From: Thiocapsa sp. KS1
Lineage (GTDB): Bacteria > Pseudomonadota > Gammaproteobacteria > Chromatiales > Chromatiaceae
NCBI RefSeq assembly: GCF_001499735.1
Contig: NZ_LN848257.1
Span: forward strand, 2,056,686-2,108,466
Length of the DNA: 51,781 bases
Direction of reading: 5' to 3'
How positions within the stretch are numbered: the stretch's first letter is position 1; every line of letters begins with the position of its first letter. The position numbers were made by a program, and so were the translations under genes. Below the pieces are notes generated by a model. The model saw nothing but the letters and a program-made list of their open reading frames with translations, did not search any database and was not told the DNA's origin. Of the stretch, positions 9,587 to 20,332 are shown in pieces.

Positions 9587-9764
9587 ATGGATGTATAGGG
9601 CCGCGGCGGGGCGTCTCGAAAGGATCGGCCCGACGCAAACGCGCGTCCGATTCCGTGACTCGATTCAAATCGGCTCCGGCAGAGCGACCCCGGACGTGGA
9701 CCCGGTCGAGCACGCGTGGCAGAAGAGGCTCGCGGGCCTCATCGAATGCGGGCTCATGCCGATC

Positions 9765-12561
<2,797 letters not shown>

Positions 12562-12981
12562 ATGCATCAGACAGCAAGATTGATGGGGGCAGCCGCAATC
12601 GCAGGTGCCGCCGCCTTCGCCGTGAGCCCGGCCCAGGCGTGGTGGGGACCGGGCTGGGGTGGTCCGGGCTACGGTGGTTACGGGCCAGGCTATGGCTCGG
12701 GCCTCGGCGATCTGTTCGGCGACATGCTCGGCGACGGTTGGGGTGACTTCAACATGAACATGAGCGGCGGCGGTCACGGCTACGGTCGCGGGCGCGGCTA
12801 CGGGTACGGACGCGGTAACGGGTACGGATATCCGTACGGCTACGGCTACGGTTATCCCGGCTACGGTTATCCCGGCTACGGCTATCCCGGTTACGGCGTC
12901 CCCTATTACGGCGCGCCCTACGCTGCGCCTTATGCCGTCCCCGCGGCTCCGGCAGCTCCCGCGACCGGCGAAGCCAAGTAA
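12562..12981 (+). CDS. Second sulfur-globule-type structural protein (Gly/Tyr-rich, exported)
   Basis: The 139-residue product has a Sec signal peptide of about 26 residues (cleavage after SPAQA, mature start WWGPG). The mature protein follows the plan of the 2611-2970 protein: Gly/Tyr-rich head, an acidic [15 protein letters not shown] block, Gly-Arg-Tyr and Gly-Tyr-Pro repeats, and an Ala/Pro-rich tail. It therefore looks like a paralogous envelope protein of sulfur globules. DNA at 12844-12888 contains three exact or near-exact copies of a 15-base unit coding GYGYP, so length variation by slippage is likely. A GAGGAG ribosome-binding site precedes the ATG, and a strong terminator follows at 13011-13042. 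Confidence 0.8.
   Translation: MHQTARLMGAAAIAGAAAFAVSPAQAWWGPGWGGPGYGGYGPGYGSGLGDLFGDMLGDGWGDFNMNMSGGGHGYGRGRGYGYGRGNGYGYPYGYGYGYPGYGYPGYGYPGYGVPYYGAPYAAPYAVPAAPAAPATGEAK
12844..12888 (+). repeat. Three tandem 15-base units inside the sulfur-globule-like gene
   Basis: Three copies of GGCTACGGTTATCCC (the third with one change) lie head to tail and encode Gly-Tyr-Gly-Tyr-Pro. A fourth, degenerate unit follows. Confidence 0.9.
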
Positions 12982-13010
12982 GCTCGGCTCCGCTTCGACC
13001 TGCACAAGTC

Positions 13011-13042
13011 AAGGCCGCATCCGCAAGGGTGCGGCCTTTTTT
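13011..13042 (+). terminator. Intrinsic terminator of the second sulfur-globule-like gene
   Basis: AAGGCCGCA and TGCGGCCTT form a strong stem around TCCGCAAGGG and are followed directly by T residues. Confidence 0.9.
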
Positions 13043-13083
13043 GCGCTCCGGGGTCAAGACGATGACAAGAAGATAATCTTCGC

Positions 13084-13097
13084 TTGATCCAGATCAA
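13084..13097. promoter_or_regulatory. FNR box upstream of fnr
   Basis: TTGATCCAGATCAA matches the Fnr/Anr consensus TTGAT-N4-ATCAA perfectly. It lies 44 bases before the GTG start of the fnr gene, a position that suggests autoregulation by oxygen status. Confidence 0.85.
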
Positions 13098-13141
13098 CCG
13101 ACGGTTCAAAATCCGGCGATCGAAGACCGAGGGGCGATGCC

Positions 13142-13903
13142 GTGAGCCAGCAGAAGGTGATCTCGTTGGAGAACATTCGTGTCGCGTGCCGGAACTGCTC
13201 CCTCTCGTCGCTCTGCCTACCGATGGGCCTTGCACCGGACGACGTCGAGCGACTCGACGAAATCGTAAAACGCACACGACCGCTCCACCGGGGCGACTTC
13301 CTGTTTCGCGAGGCTGATCGGTTTCGCTCGCTCTACGTGGTCAAGACCGGCTCGGTCAAAACCTTTGCGCCGAGCCCGGAAGGCGGCGAGCAGGTCTTGG
13401 GATTTCACCTCCCCGGCGAGGTGATCGGCCTGGATGCAATCGACAAGGATATGCACGCCTGCTCGGCGAAGGTTCTCGAGACCTCCGCGATCTGCGAGGT
13501 TCCCTTCACCCGGCTCGAGGAGCTCACCGCGACCATCCCCAGCCTACAGCATCAGATGTATCGTCTCCTCAGTAAAGAGATCGGTCACGATACGGACATG
13601 CTCTTGCTCCTCGGCAAGAAGAACGCCGAAGAGCGCCTCGCCGCCTTCCTGCTGAGCTTGTCGAAACGCCTCCACAAGCGCGGGCTCTCCGCGACCGACT
13701 TCTACCTCAGCATGTCCAGACACGAGATCGGGAACTATCTGGGCCTCGCCGTCGAGACCGTCAGCCGCCTCTTCACCCGCTTTCAGGACGACGGCCTCAT
13801 GCATGTCGACCGCAAACACATCCAGCTGCTCGATGTGGGCTCCCTGGAGTCTCTGGTCGGCGGCGCCGGTCAGAATCGCCGCCAACAACAGCAGCAGAGC
13901 TGA
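13142..13903 (+). CDS. fnr: Fnr-type oxygen-sensing transcription regulator
   Basis: Fnr controls the switch between aerobic and anaerobic metabolism through an oxygen-labile [4Fe-4S] cluster. The 253-residue protein has the cluster cysteines C16, C19 and C25 at the N-terminus and C118 in the sensory domain, a cyclic-nucleotide-binding-type fold, a long dimer helix, and the helix-turn-helix IGNYLGLAVETVSRLF. The E-T-V-S-R recognition pattern matches the E. coli Fnr helix. Translation starts at GTG 13142. An additional cysteine (C107) is present, and the C-terminus ends in a short Gln-rich tail. It is convergent with dnaQ, only 12 bases away. Confidence 0.95.
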   Translation: MSQQKVISLENIRVACRNCSLSSLCLPMGLAPDDVERLDEIVKRTRPLHRGDFLFREADRFRSLYVVKTGSVKTFAPSPEGGEQVLGFHLPGEVIGLDAIDKDMHACSAKVLETSAICEVPFTRLEELTATIPSLQHQMYRLLSKEIGHDTDMLLLLGKKNAEERLAAFLLSLSKRLHKRGLSATDFYLSMSRHEIGNYLGLAVETVSRLFTRFQDDGLMHVDRKHIQLLDVGSLESLVGGAGQNRRQQQQQS

Positions 13904-13915
13904 ACCGCGTCCCCG

Positions 13916-14638
13916 TCACCCCTCCGCACGCAGCCAAAGACAACCCTCCGCGCTTGCGGCCTGGATGGCGGCGAGTCGCTCCGCGTGGGCGGCGAGCGCG
14001 ACCGGGTCGGCCCGAATCACCCGTAGACGCGGTCGGCTCGGATCCACCCGACCGCGATGCTGACCTTCCGGCCCGGGCTGCGCATCCTTGGCGGGCTCTT
14101 CCCCGAGACTCAAGGCTACCTGACCGCCGGTCATGGCGAGATAGACATCCGCCAGGATCTCGGCATCGAGCAGGGCGCCGTGCAGGTCGCGATGGCGATT
14201 GTCCACGCCGTAGCGTTTGCAGAGTGCATCCAGGCTGTTGCGCTGGCCGGGATGCAGCCGACGCGCCATCGCCAGCGTATCCGTCACCTCGCACAGATCC
14301 CCGATCCGCGGCGCCTCGGCACTCCAGCCGGTCAGCTCTCGCTCCAGGAATCCCAGATCGAAGGCTGCATTGTGGATGATCAGCTCGGCCCCCTCGACAT
14401 ACCGCAAGAAGGGCTCGGCAACCTCCGCAAAACGCGGCTTGTCGGCGAGAAAGGCATTGGTGATGCCGTGCACGTCTGAGGCACCGGCATCGATCTGCCG
14501 ATCCGGCTGTAGATAGCGGTGGAAGTTGTTTCCGGTGAGCCGGCGGTCGATCAGCTCGACGCAACCGATCTCGATAATGCGATGTCCGTCCTGAGGGTCG
14601 AGACCCGTGGTCTCGGTATCGAGCACGATCTGTCTCAT
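13916..14638 (-). CDS. dnaQ: DNA polymerase III epsilon subunit (3'-5' proofreading exonuclease)
   Basis: DnaQ proofreads replication errors as part of the polymerase III core. The 240-residue protein carries the DEDDh exonuclease motifs: DTETTGL at residues 7-13, HNAAFDLGFLE in the middle, and HRDLHGALLDAEILAD near residue 160. The C-terminal tail, which would bind the polymerase subunit, is present. The ATG start is fused to the end of a palindromic repeat (TTTAAATG on the coding strand), and no normal ribosome-binding site precedes it. It follows rnhA on the same strand, as in E. coli, where the two genes are divergent neighbours. Confidence 0.95.
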   Translation of the reverse strand: MRQIVLDTETTGLDPQDGHRIIEIGCVELIDRRLTGNNFHRYLQPDRQIDAGASDVHGITNAFLADKPRFAEVAEPFLRYVEGAELIIHNAAFDLGFLERELTGWSAEAPRIGDLCEVTDTLAMARRLHPGQRNSLDALCKRYGVDNRHRDLHGALLDAEILADVYLAMTGGQVALSLGEEPAKDAQPGPEGQHRGRVDPSRPRLRVIRADPVALAAHAERLAAIQAASAEGCLWLRAEG

Positions 14639-14725
14639 TTAAACCGCGTCCCAAGTGAAAACCGCTGCGTTGCAGTAAGCAAATCCCCGAGGACTCCAAA
14701 TGCCTCGTACCCGACGCGGTTTAAA
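14638..14725. repeat. 88-bp palindromic element between rnhA and dnaQ
   Basis: TTTAAACCGCGTC (14638-14650) and GACGCGGTTTAAA (14713-14725) are perfect 13-base inverted ends of one element. Its interior shares GTGAAAACCG and CCGAGGA with the element before clpP, at nearly the same distances from the end. Confidence 0.85.
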
Positions 14726-14744
14726 GAGAAAAATTCCGATATCC

Positions 14745-14827
14745 GAATCGCGTCTGCGCCGAAGTAAGTCGAGTCAGGCGACGCCGAGTCGACTCGAAAA
14801 CCGCGCATGTCATGCCGGACGCGATTC
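14745..14827. repeat. Second, diverged inverted repeat next to the dnaQ-proximal element
   Basis: GAATCGCGTC (14745-14754) and GACGCGATTC (14818-14827) are perfect 10-base inverted ends 83 bp apart. They resemble the ends of the neighbouring element with changes. The right end reaches into the last codons of rnhA. The interior includes AAAACCGCGCATG, also found just beyond the clpP element. Confidence 0.6.
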
Positions 14828-15256
14828 AGCCCCGATTCCTCGATTCGCCAACCGGTCCGCACGCTCGTTCTCGGCGTGTCCGGCATGGCCTTTCACCCAC
14901 TTCCAGCGCACCTGATGGGCGCCGAGTGCGGCGTCCAGGCGCTCCCAAAGATCTCGATTCTTGACGGGTTTGCGATCGGCGGTCTGCCAGCCGTTGCGCT
15001 TCCAACGCGACATCCATTCCTCGACACCGCGCTTCACGTATTGGGAGTCGGTGACGATCTCGAGACAGGTCGGGCGCTTCATGGACTCCAGCGCCATGAT
15101 GACCGCCATCAACTCCATGCGGTTGTTGGTGGTCGCGCGCTCGCCGCCGCACAGTTCCTTCTCGACCGCGCCCCACCGCAGGAGGACACCCCAGCCGCCG
15201 GGACCCGGGTTGCCTTTGCAGGCACCGTCGGTGTATGCCTGAACGCAATCAGACAT
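14810..15256 (-). CDS. rnhA: Ribonuclease HI
   Basis: RnhA cleaves the RNA strand of RNA-DNA hybrids. The 148-residue protein has the acidic catalytic set in its usual settings: [16 protein letters not shown] (Asp), NRMELMA (Glu), VTDSQYV (Asp) and the final [11 protein letters not shown]. The ATG at 15256 overlaps the 3' end of the methyltransferase gene by 8 bases. Together with dnaQ downstream and mltD upstream, this matches the E. coli mltD-gloB-yafS-rnhA-dnaQ neighbourhood without gloB. Confidence 0.96.
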   Translation of the reverse strand: MSDCVQAYTDGACKGNPGPGGWGVLLRWGAVEKELCGGERATTNNRMELMAVIMALESMKRPTCLEIVTDSQYVKRGVEEWMSRWKRNGWQTADRKPVKNRDLWERLDAALGAHQVRWKWVKGHAGHAENERADRLANRGIGAESRPA

Positions 15257-16013
15257 GTCCGGTCCCCCGTGTCGTCGGCTCCACCGCACCGCCGCGCAAC
15301 AGCGAGCGCTGCCTCCCCCAAGCCGGGCGCAACGGCGTCAAGGTCGACACCCGCTTCACGGCCCGTATCAGATAGACGCCGCCCAGGATCGGCCAGAGGC
15401 GCCGTCCCAAGGTGTCGAATGCCGCGCAGCTCGGTCCCAAGGCGCGCCGGAACGGCGGCCTGAACATGATGTGCTCTCGAAGCTCGATATCGAAACCCAA
15501 CACGGACAACCAATCCTCGATCTGATAGGCGGTGCGGAAACGTCCGCACCAGGGGACCTGCGTACCGGAGCCGCGCAGCAGGGACCAGAGGCCCCAAGCG
15601 CTGAGTGCATTGAAGCCCAGGATGATCACCCGACCCTCCGGAATCAGGACGCGCTCGACCTCGCGGAGCACCGCTTCGGGATCGGGCGAGAAATCCAGGG
15701 TATGCGGCAAGAGGAGTGCGTCGATCGCGTCGCTTGCAAGCGGCAGCCGACTCGGCAATCCGACGATCTCGCGTCCGCCGTGACCGGATGGCTGCTCGCA
15801 CGGCATGAGGATCCGATGGCGGATTCGGCTCGAGGCCATGGCGTCTCGAAAACTCTCGGTGACGCCGATCTGAACCAGGTAGTAGCCGAAGGTGTCGCTC
15901 AGCAGTCGCTGAACGCACGCACTCTCCAGCGCCGCCACCTCCGTTCCGAGCGGTGAGCGATACCAGTCTTGTAGTCCTGCCAGGGGCGAGCCCGGGCCTT
16001 TGCGCGCAGTCAT
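15249..16013 (-). CDS. SAM-dependent methyltransferase (YafS-like)
   Basis: The 254-residue product resembles class I methyltransferases. It has the motif-IV/post-motif region [19 protein letters not shown] and [17 protein letters not shown], but the N-terminal glycine-rich SAM motif is not obvious. By position (divergent from mltD and overlapping rnhA) it corresponds to YafS of E. coli, whose substrate is not established. The ATG at 16013 is preferred over an upstream in-frame start that would extend into the mltD promoter region. The C-terminal half is rich in Arg and hydrophobic residues. Confidence 0.75.
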   Translation of the reverse strand: MTARKGPGSPLAGLQDWYRSPLGTEVAALESACVQRLLSDTFGYYLVQIGVTESFRDAMASSRIRHRILMPCEQPSGHGGREIVGLPSRLPLASDAIDALLLPHTLDFSPDPEAVLREVERVLIPEGRVIILGFNALSAWGLWSLLRGSGTQVPWCGRFRTAYQIEDWLSVLGFDIELREHIMFRPPFRRALGPSCAAFDTLGRRLWPILGGVYLIRAVKRVSTLTPLRPAWGRQRSLLRGGAVEPTTRGTGHV

Positions 16014-16191
16014 GCGGATGCCTCTTGAAGAGGCGCATGTTAACCGTGATTGCGCGCACTGTCGTGCAGGCGTGGAGCCGAATTTCCGGCAATCAGACCT
16101 GGAATTGACGGGCCGCTTTGGGTATGATGCTGATCTAATTCCTAGAAAACGCAATTAAACAATCACTTACTGGGAATTGCTAGGGGGGAAC

Positions 16192-17613
16192 ATGTCTGAT
16201 GCCGCTCGTTTTGCGCGCACGCTCGGCGCGCTCGGCGTACTGACCCTGGTCTTGAATGGTTGTGCGACGGAGACCCGCAACGTCGACAACGACGTCGGAG
16301 ATCCCGGCTACTCAGGCATGGTTTCGGCCCGTGAATACGGCTATGTCCGACCGGCTACGGATGTCGTGGTCATGGAGCGACGCACCGCCGGGCGGCAGGA
16401 TCCACGCGGTGATCTTTGGAACCGCGTTCGCTCCGGGATGAAGCTCGATCTCCACGCCGACTCGCGCATCGACAGCACCGTCGATCGCTTCCGCCGCGAT
16501 CCGCAATACCTCGCGCGAATGTCGCAGCAAGCGACCCCTTATCTCCACGTGATCGTCACCGAGATCGAGCGGCGGGGCCTGCCCATGGAGCTCGCCTTCC
16601 TCCCTCATGTCGAGAGTCGCTTCAATCCGACGGCCACGTCGCCGAAGGCGGCCGCCGGGATTTGGCAGTTCATGCCCTACACCGGCCTGGAGATGGGACT
16701 GCGCCAAGACGCCTGGTACGACGGACGGCGCGACCCGCTCGCGTCCACCGGCGCCGCGCTGGACTACCTGGAGCAGCTCAATCGACGCTTCGACGGTGAT
16801 TGGACGCTGGCCATGGCCGCATACAACTGCGGGCCGGGGCGCATCGCCTCCGCCCAAGAGGCGAACCGTCGCAGCGGCAAGCCGACCGACTATTGGTCGC
16901 TGAATCTTCCGAACGAAACCAAGCAGTATGTGCCGCAGATCCTGGCGACCGCGCGCCTCGTCGCCGAGCCCCGCAGATACGGCATGAACCTGCCGCCCGT
17001 CCCGGATCGTCCGCAGGTCGAGATTGTCCGGTCGCTCCAGCCGGTCGACCTTCAGCGCGTAGCCTCGGCAACCGGGGTACAACTCTACGAGCTGCAGCGC
17101 CTGAACCCTGCGCTCAAGCTCGGGCGCACGGCTCCGGACGGACCCGGGCATGTCCTCGTACCTGCCGGTACCGGACAGCGAATCGGTAAATCGATGGGGA
17201 AGGTTCAGATCATGCCGGCCATGGCGTCGCTTGCGCCGTCTCGATCCGCCCCCGCTTCCGCGCGCTCGCGCACCGCGCGCATCGAGCAACACAAGTCCCA
17301 CGTGGTGAAAGGGGGCGAGACCGTCGCGACGATCGCGCGCGCGAACGGCATCGAGCCACGAGCCTTGGCCGAGCTGAACAGTATTTCGGTGCGCGAACCT
17401 TTGCTGCCCGGGCAAACGCTGAAGGTCCAAGCCACCGCCGACACGGCCTTGATCACGCACCTGGTGACGACGGGCGATTCCATCAAAACACTCGCAAAAC
17501 GCTACGGCGTCAGCGTCAAGGATCTGCGACGCTGGAATCGTCTCGCCGACAACCGACTGAGCCCGGGCGATCTCATCCTGATCTACCCCCCAGGTCGCAC
17601 CCCGACATCCTGA
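16192..17613 (+). CDS. mltD: Membrane-bound lytic murein transglycosylase D
   Basis: MltD is an outer-membrane lipoprotein that cleaves peptidoglycan glycan strands. The 473-residue protein has a lipoprotein signal with lipobox Cys24 (VLNGC), an SLT catalytic core with Glu141 in HVESRFNPTA followed by GIWQFMPYT and AAYNCGPG, and two clear C-terminal LysM domains (about 366-410 and 424-468) preceded by a weaker LysM-like stretch. An ATG at 16192 with GGGGGG(A)A purines just upstream is chosen; a TTG 15 bases earlier is possible but would not change the signal peptide. It is divergent from the methyltransferase gene. Confidence 0.94.
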   Translation: MSDAARFARTLGALGVLTLVLNGCATETRNVDNDVGDPGYSGMVSAREYGYVRPATDVVVMERRTAGRQDPRGDLWNRVRSGMKLDLHADSRIDSTVDRFRRDPQYLARMSQQATPYLHVIVTEIERRGLPMELAFLPHVESRFNPTATSPKAAAGIWQFMPYTGLEMGLRQDAWYDGRRDPLASTGAALDYLEQLNRRFDGDWTLAMAAYNCGPGRIASAQEANRRSGKPTDYWSLNLPNETKQYVPQILATARLVAEPRRYGMNLPPVPDRPQVEIVRSLQPVDLQRVASATGVQLYELQRLNPALKLGRTAPDGPGHVLVPAGTGQRIGKSMGKVQIMPAMASLAPSRSAPASARSRTARIEQHKSHVVKGGETVATIARANGIEPRALAELNSISVREPLLPGQTLKVQATADTALITHLVTTGDSIKTLAKRYGVSVKDLRRWNRLADNRLSPGDLILIYPPGRTPTS

Positions 17614-17642
17614 GGCCATCCGACCAGGTCAGACGCAACCTC

Positions 17643-18014
17643 ATGAACGATCAAAGAAACGTCTTGGGCGAGCCGCTCGAAGTCTGCTCGCTGGATCCCT
17701 TGACCGGGTTCACCCGAAGCGGCGAGTGCGAGACCGGCCCGCAGGATTTAGGATCTCACACGGTTTGCGCTCGGATGACGCGAGAGTTTCTCGACCTCAG
17801 CCTTGCGCGCGGCAACGATCTGGTTACACCCCAACCCGAATACGGCTTTCCCGGCCTCAAGCCGGGCGATCGCTGGTGCCTCTGCGCCGCCCGCTGGCAG
17901 GAGGCATTCGAAGCCGGGGCGGCGCCTCGCGTGATCCTGCGCGCAACACACGCGCGCGCCCTCGAGGTCGTCAGCCTCGCCGACCTCAAGGCGCATGCCG
18001 TCGATCTGTCGTGA
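17643..18014 (+). CDS. DUF2237 family protein
   Basis: The 123-residue protein shows the conserved blocks of DUF2237: NVLGEPLEVCSLDPLTGF, ECETGPQDLGSHTVCARMT, RGNDLVTP and the C-terminal PGDRWCLCAARW with ATHARALEVV. Four conserved cysteines and several acidic residues suggest a metal or redox-linked role, but no function is established. It overlaps the L,D-transpeptidase gene by 20 bases, so they may be co-expressed after mltD. Confidence 0.85.
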   Translation: MNDQRNVLGEPLEVCSLDPLTGFTRSGECETGPQDLGSHTVCARMTREFLDLSLARGNDLVTPQPEYGFPGLKPGDRWCLCAARWQEAFEAGAAPRVILRATHARALEVVSLADLKAHAVDLS

Positions 18015-18594
18015 GCCTGCTGCGACCCCGAGATCAGATCGAGCGCAGCCTTGCGCGCTGATCATCCCGGCGTTTCTGTGCGCCTTTTCGACAGCCGCAC
18101 CCGGAATGTCGTACCTTCCGGTGGCGAGCCCACCCACAGCCCCCGTCGCCGTGCAACCCCATCGCACAATCCCCGGGAAAGCCGACCGGGTCGTCGTCAA
18201 GAAGGCGGAGCGTCGGCTCTACCTGATGCAGGGCGAGGAGACGCTTCGGATCTACGCGATCGCGCTCGGATTCCAGCCGGTCGGGCATAAGACACGCGAA
18301 GGCGACGGGCGCACCCCCGAGGGGCGCTATGTCCTCGACCGGCGAAACAGCCGAAGCCGCTTCTACAAGGCGCTGCACATCTCCTATCCGAGTAGCCTGG
18401 ACCGGTGGCGGGCCGAGCTGCGCGGCGAATCTCCCGGCGGTATGATTCTGATCCACGGCCAACCGAGCAAAAAAGCCTCCTCGATGCGGACGGAGCATGA
18501 CTGGACGCTCGGCTGTATCGCCGTTTCCAATCGCGAGATCGACGAGATTTGGTCACTGACCGCCGACGGAACGCCGATCGAGATCCTGCCGTGA
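17995..18594 (+). CDS. L,D-transpeptidase (YkuD family)
   Basis: YkuD-domain enzymes make 3-3 peptidoglycan cross-links or attach proteins to peptidoglycan in the periplasm. The 199-residue protein has a likely secretion stretch (CALIIPAFLCAFSTA, about residues 20-34) and a catalytic domain from about residue 62. Within it, ILIHGQP and the nucleophile motif TLGCIAVSN (catalytic Cys) are visible, together with KTREGDGRTPEG. The start is uncertain: the ATG at 17995 overlaps the preceding gene by 20 bases, and a later Met near 18106 would lose the secretion signal. The stop overlaps the mobA GTG start. Confidence 0.85.
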   Translation: MPSICREPAATPRSDRAQPCALIIPAFLCAFSTAAPGMSYLPVASPPTAPVAVQPHRTIPGKADRVVVKKAERRLYLMQGEETLRIYAIALGFQPVGHKTREGDGRTPEGRYVLDRRNSRSRFYKALHISYPSSLDRWRAELRGESPGGMILIHGQPSKKASSMRTEHDWTLGCIAVSNREIDEIWSLTADGTPIEILP

Positions 18595-19217
18595 ATCGAG
18601 CACGCCCGAATCAGTCCGATATCACCGGGGTGATCCTGGCGGGTGGCCGAGGCCGTCGTATGGGGGGCATCGACAAGGGGCTTGCACCGTTCGCCGGGCG
18701 CCCGCTGATCGAATGGGTCATGGATGCACTCGCGCCGCAGGTCGGCTCACTGATCATCAGCGCGAACCGTAACCAAGAGACCTATGCGCGCTACGGCGTC
18801 GCGGTGATTTCGGATCTAGACCCCGGATTCAGCGGCCCGTTGGCAGGCATGCGCAGCGCCATGCGCACGGCTCGGACCGATTGGATCCTGACCGTCCCCT
18901 GCGACGGACCTTTCCTTCCGAGCGATCTGGCAAACCGCCTGATCGACGCCATGATGGCGGCCGATACACCCGCGGCGACGGCCACGGACGGAGAACGCAT
19001 TCAACCTGTCTACGCCTTGCTGCCGGTTGGACTTGAACGAGAGCTTTCGGCCGATCTTGCTGCGGGGACGCACAAGGTCGCGGATTGGATCATGCGTCAT
19101 CGCCCGGCCCTGGCGGATTTCAGCGCGCAGCCGAACGCCTTTGCCAACATCAATTCGCCCGCGGATGCCGAGCAGATGGCACCGGACACGGCAGGGACTG
19201 CGCGTACTCGACGCTAG
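18591..19217 (+). CDS. mobA: Molybdenum cofactor guanylyltransferase
   Basis: MobA attaches GMP to molybdopterin, giving the bis-MGD cofactor of DMSO-reductase-family enzymes. The 208-residue protein has the N-terminal nucleotidyltransferase signature LAGGRGRRMGGIDKGL, then DLDPGFSGPLAGM and VPCDGPFLP, as in the family. The GTG start at 18591 overlaps the stop of the transpeptidase gene (GTGA); an earlier ATG lies within that gene and is less likely. No molybdoenzyme gene is seen nearby. Confidence 0.92.
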   Translation: MNRARPNQSDITGVILAGGRGRRMGGIDKGLAPFAGRPLIEWVMDALAPQVGSLIISANRNQETYARYGVAVISDLDPGFSGPLAGMRSAMRTARTDWILTVPCDGPFLPSDLANRLIDAMMAADTPAATATDGERIQPVYALLPVGLERELSADLAAGTHKVADWIMRHRPALADFSAQPNAFANINSPADAEQMAPDTAGTARTRR

Positions 19218-19516
19218 CGCACTCGCTCGAATGAGAGAGGACTCACCGCGTCTCCGAGACGAGAATGCCCGCATTCGACGGAAGTCGCGATGACGTCGAA
19301 CAAGAACGGAAATCGGAAGAAAAGAAGGGACGGCAATGACAGCGTCATAAGCGCCGACCCTTCCTTGCCAAGTGGCTAACACGCCGTCAGCGATTCGACG
19401 ACTGTACGTCGAGGACGCAGCGACGCGGGTCGGGGGCTCGCAGGGTCGATCCGGTCAAAGACCCCGGCCCCCGTCGGATCGAGCAATCCTGCTCGGCTCC
19501 GGGTGGCGTCGCAACC

Positions 19517-19729
19517 TCAGTCGGGGGTGACGTTCTCCGCCTGCGGGCCTTTAGGGCCTTGAGTCACTTCCATGGTGACCCGTTGACCCTCAAGCAACGT
19601 CTTGCGCCCGGAGCCGTTGATGGCACTGTGATGGACGAAGACGTCTTTGCCGCCTTCCCGCTCAATGAACCCATAACCCTTCTCGTCATTGAACCACTTG
19701 ACCGTCCCGGAAACCAATTCACCTGGCAT
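19517..19729 (-). CDS. Cold-shock protein (CspA family)
   Basis: The 70-residue protein is a single cold-shock domain. It has the RNA-binding motifs KGYGFI (RNP1) and VFVHHS (RNP2), preceded by [13 protein letters not shown]. Family members bind single-stranded RNA or DNA and act as RNA chaperones; whether this one is cold-induced cannot be told. The leader upstream contains two small hairpins (19752-19765 and 19780-19796) that could affect translation. Confidence 0.96.
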   Translation of the reverse strand: MPGELVSGTVKWFNDEKGYGFIEREGGKDVFVHHSAINGSGRKTLLEGQRVTMEVTQGPKGPQAENVTPD

Positions 19730-20332
19730 ATCAACCTCATCACTTAACGGACCAACCTGGGTTGGCTTTACTTAAACCCAGCCTTGCGAGAAGGCTAGTG
19801 TGTCCTCCACTCGATCTGGAGTGGAATCTGAATCAAGACCATCTGACTCAGTCTTTTTCATGCGTCGAATCCCGGTCACCTCAGGGCGGTCCATGGTTCG
19901 CGTGCAGCATGCCTTAACCGGATTATTGTATTTAGCTTCGCGTCCGTCTCATCGAGGAGCGCCGCGCAACGGCGAGCCTGCATCGACGACCCCGGCGCCG
20001 CTTCGCATCGACGGCCAGCGTCGACGCAACCCTTGCCCGAGCGGGTACGCCGAGCTTCTCGACCGCAACAGCGTCTGATAAAAGACTGAAATCATCGATG
20101 CGGGATAAAGAAGGAGCAGGAATAGAGTGCGGATGTTCGAATGGGATCGATCGTCTGTTGTCGGGTTTCGATCTCTCGCGAGGCTAATCGCAATCAGTGT
20201 CGAGCGATTCGAGCCATCCGATCGGAATGCCTTCCGCGAGACGGTTGCTGGCGTCTAGTGTACCGCGAAATCCGAAAAATGCGCGCCGATTGCATCCATC
20301 CGAGCAAAAAAATTTGCCGCCGCGAAAATCTC
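19730..20332. other. 603-base gap between the cold-shock and EAL genes
   Basis: No convincing gene is found. The part next to the cold-shock gene is its leader, with the palindrome CCAACCTGGGTTGG (19752-19765) and the hairpin AGCCTTGCGAGAAGGCT (19780-19796). A further hairpin CCACTC-GATCTG-GAGTGG lies at 19807-19824. A 92-codon open frame at 19800-20078 has no recognisable protein character. The stretch near 20308-20320 has an A/T run (AAAAAAATTT) that may help terminate the EAL gene transcript. Confidence 0.5.

Noticed and set aside
14638-14725. Intrinsic terminator of rnhA
   Set aside because: The 13-base arms are 62 bases apart and no T run follows; homology to the clpP element fits a repeat family better.
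19800-20078. 92-codon open frame in the large gap
   Set aside because: Ser/Arg/Pro-rich, no ribosome-binding site, no family; the gap is better explained as leader and spacer.
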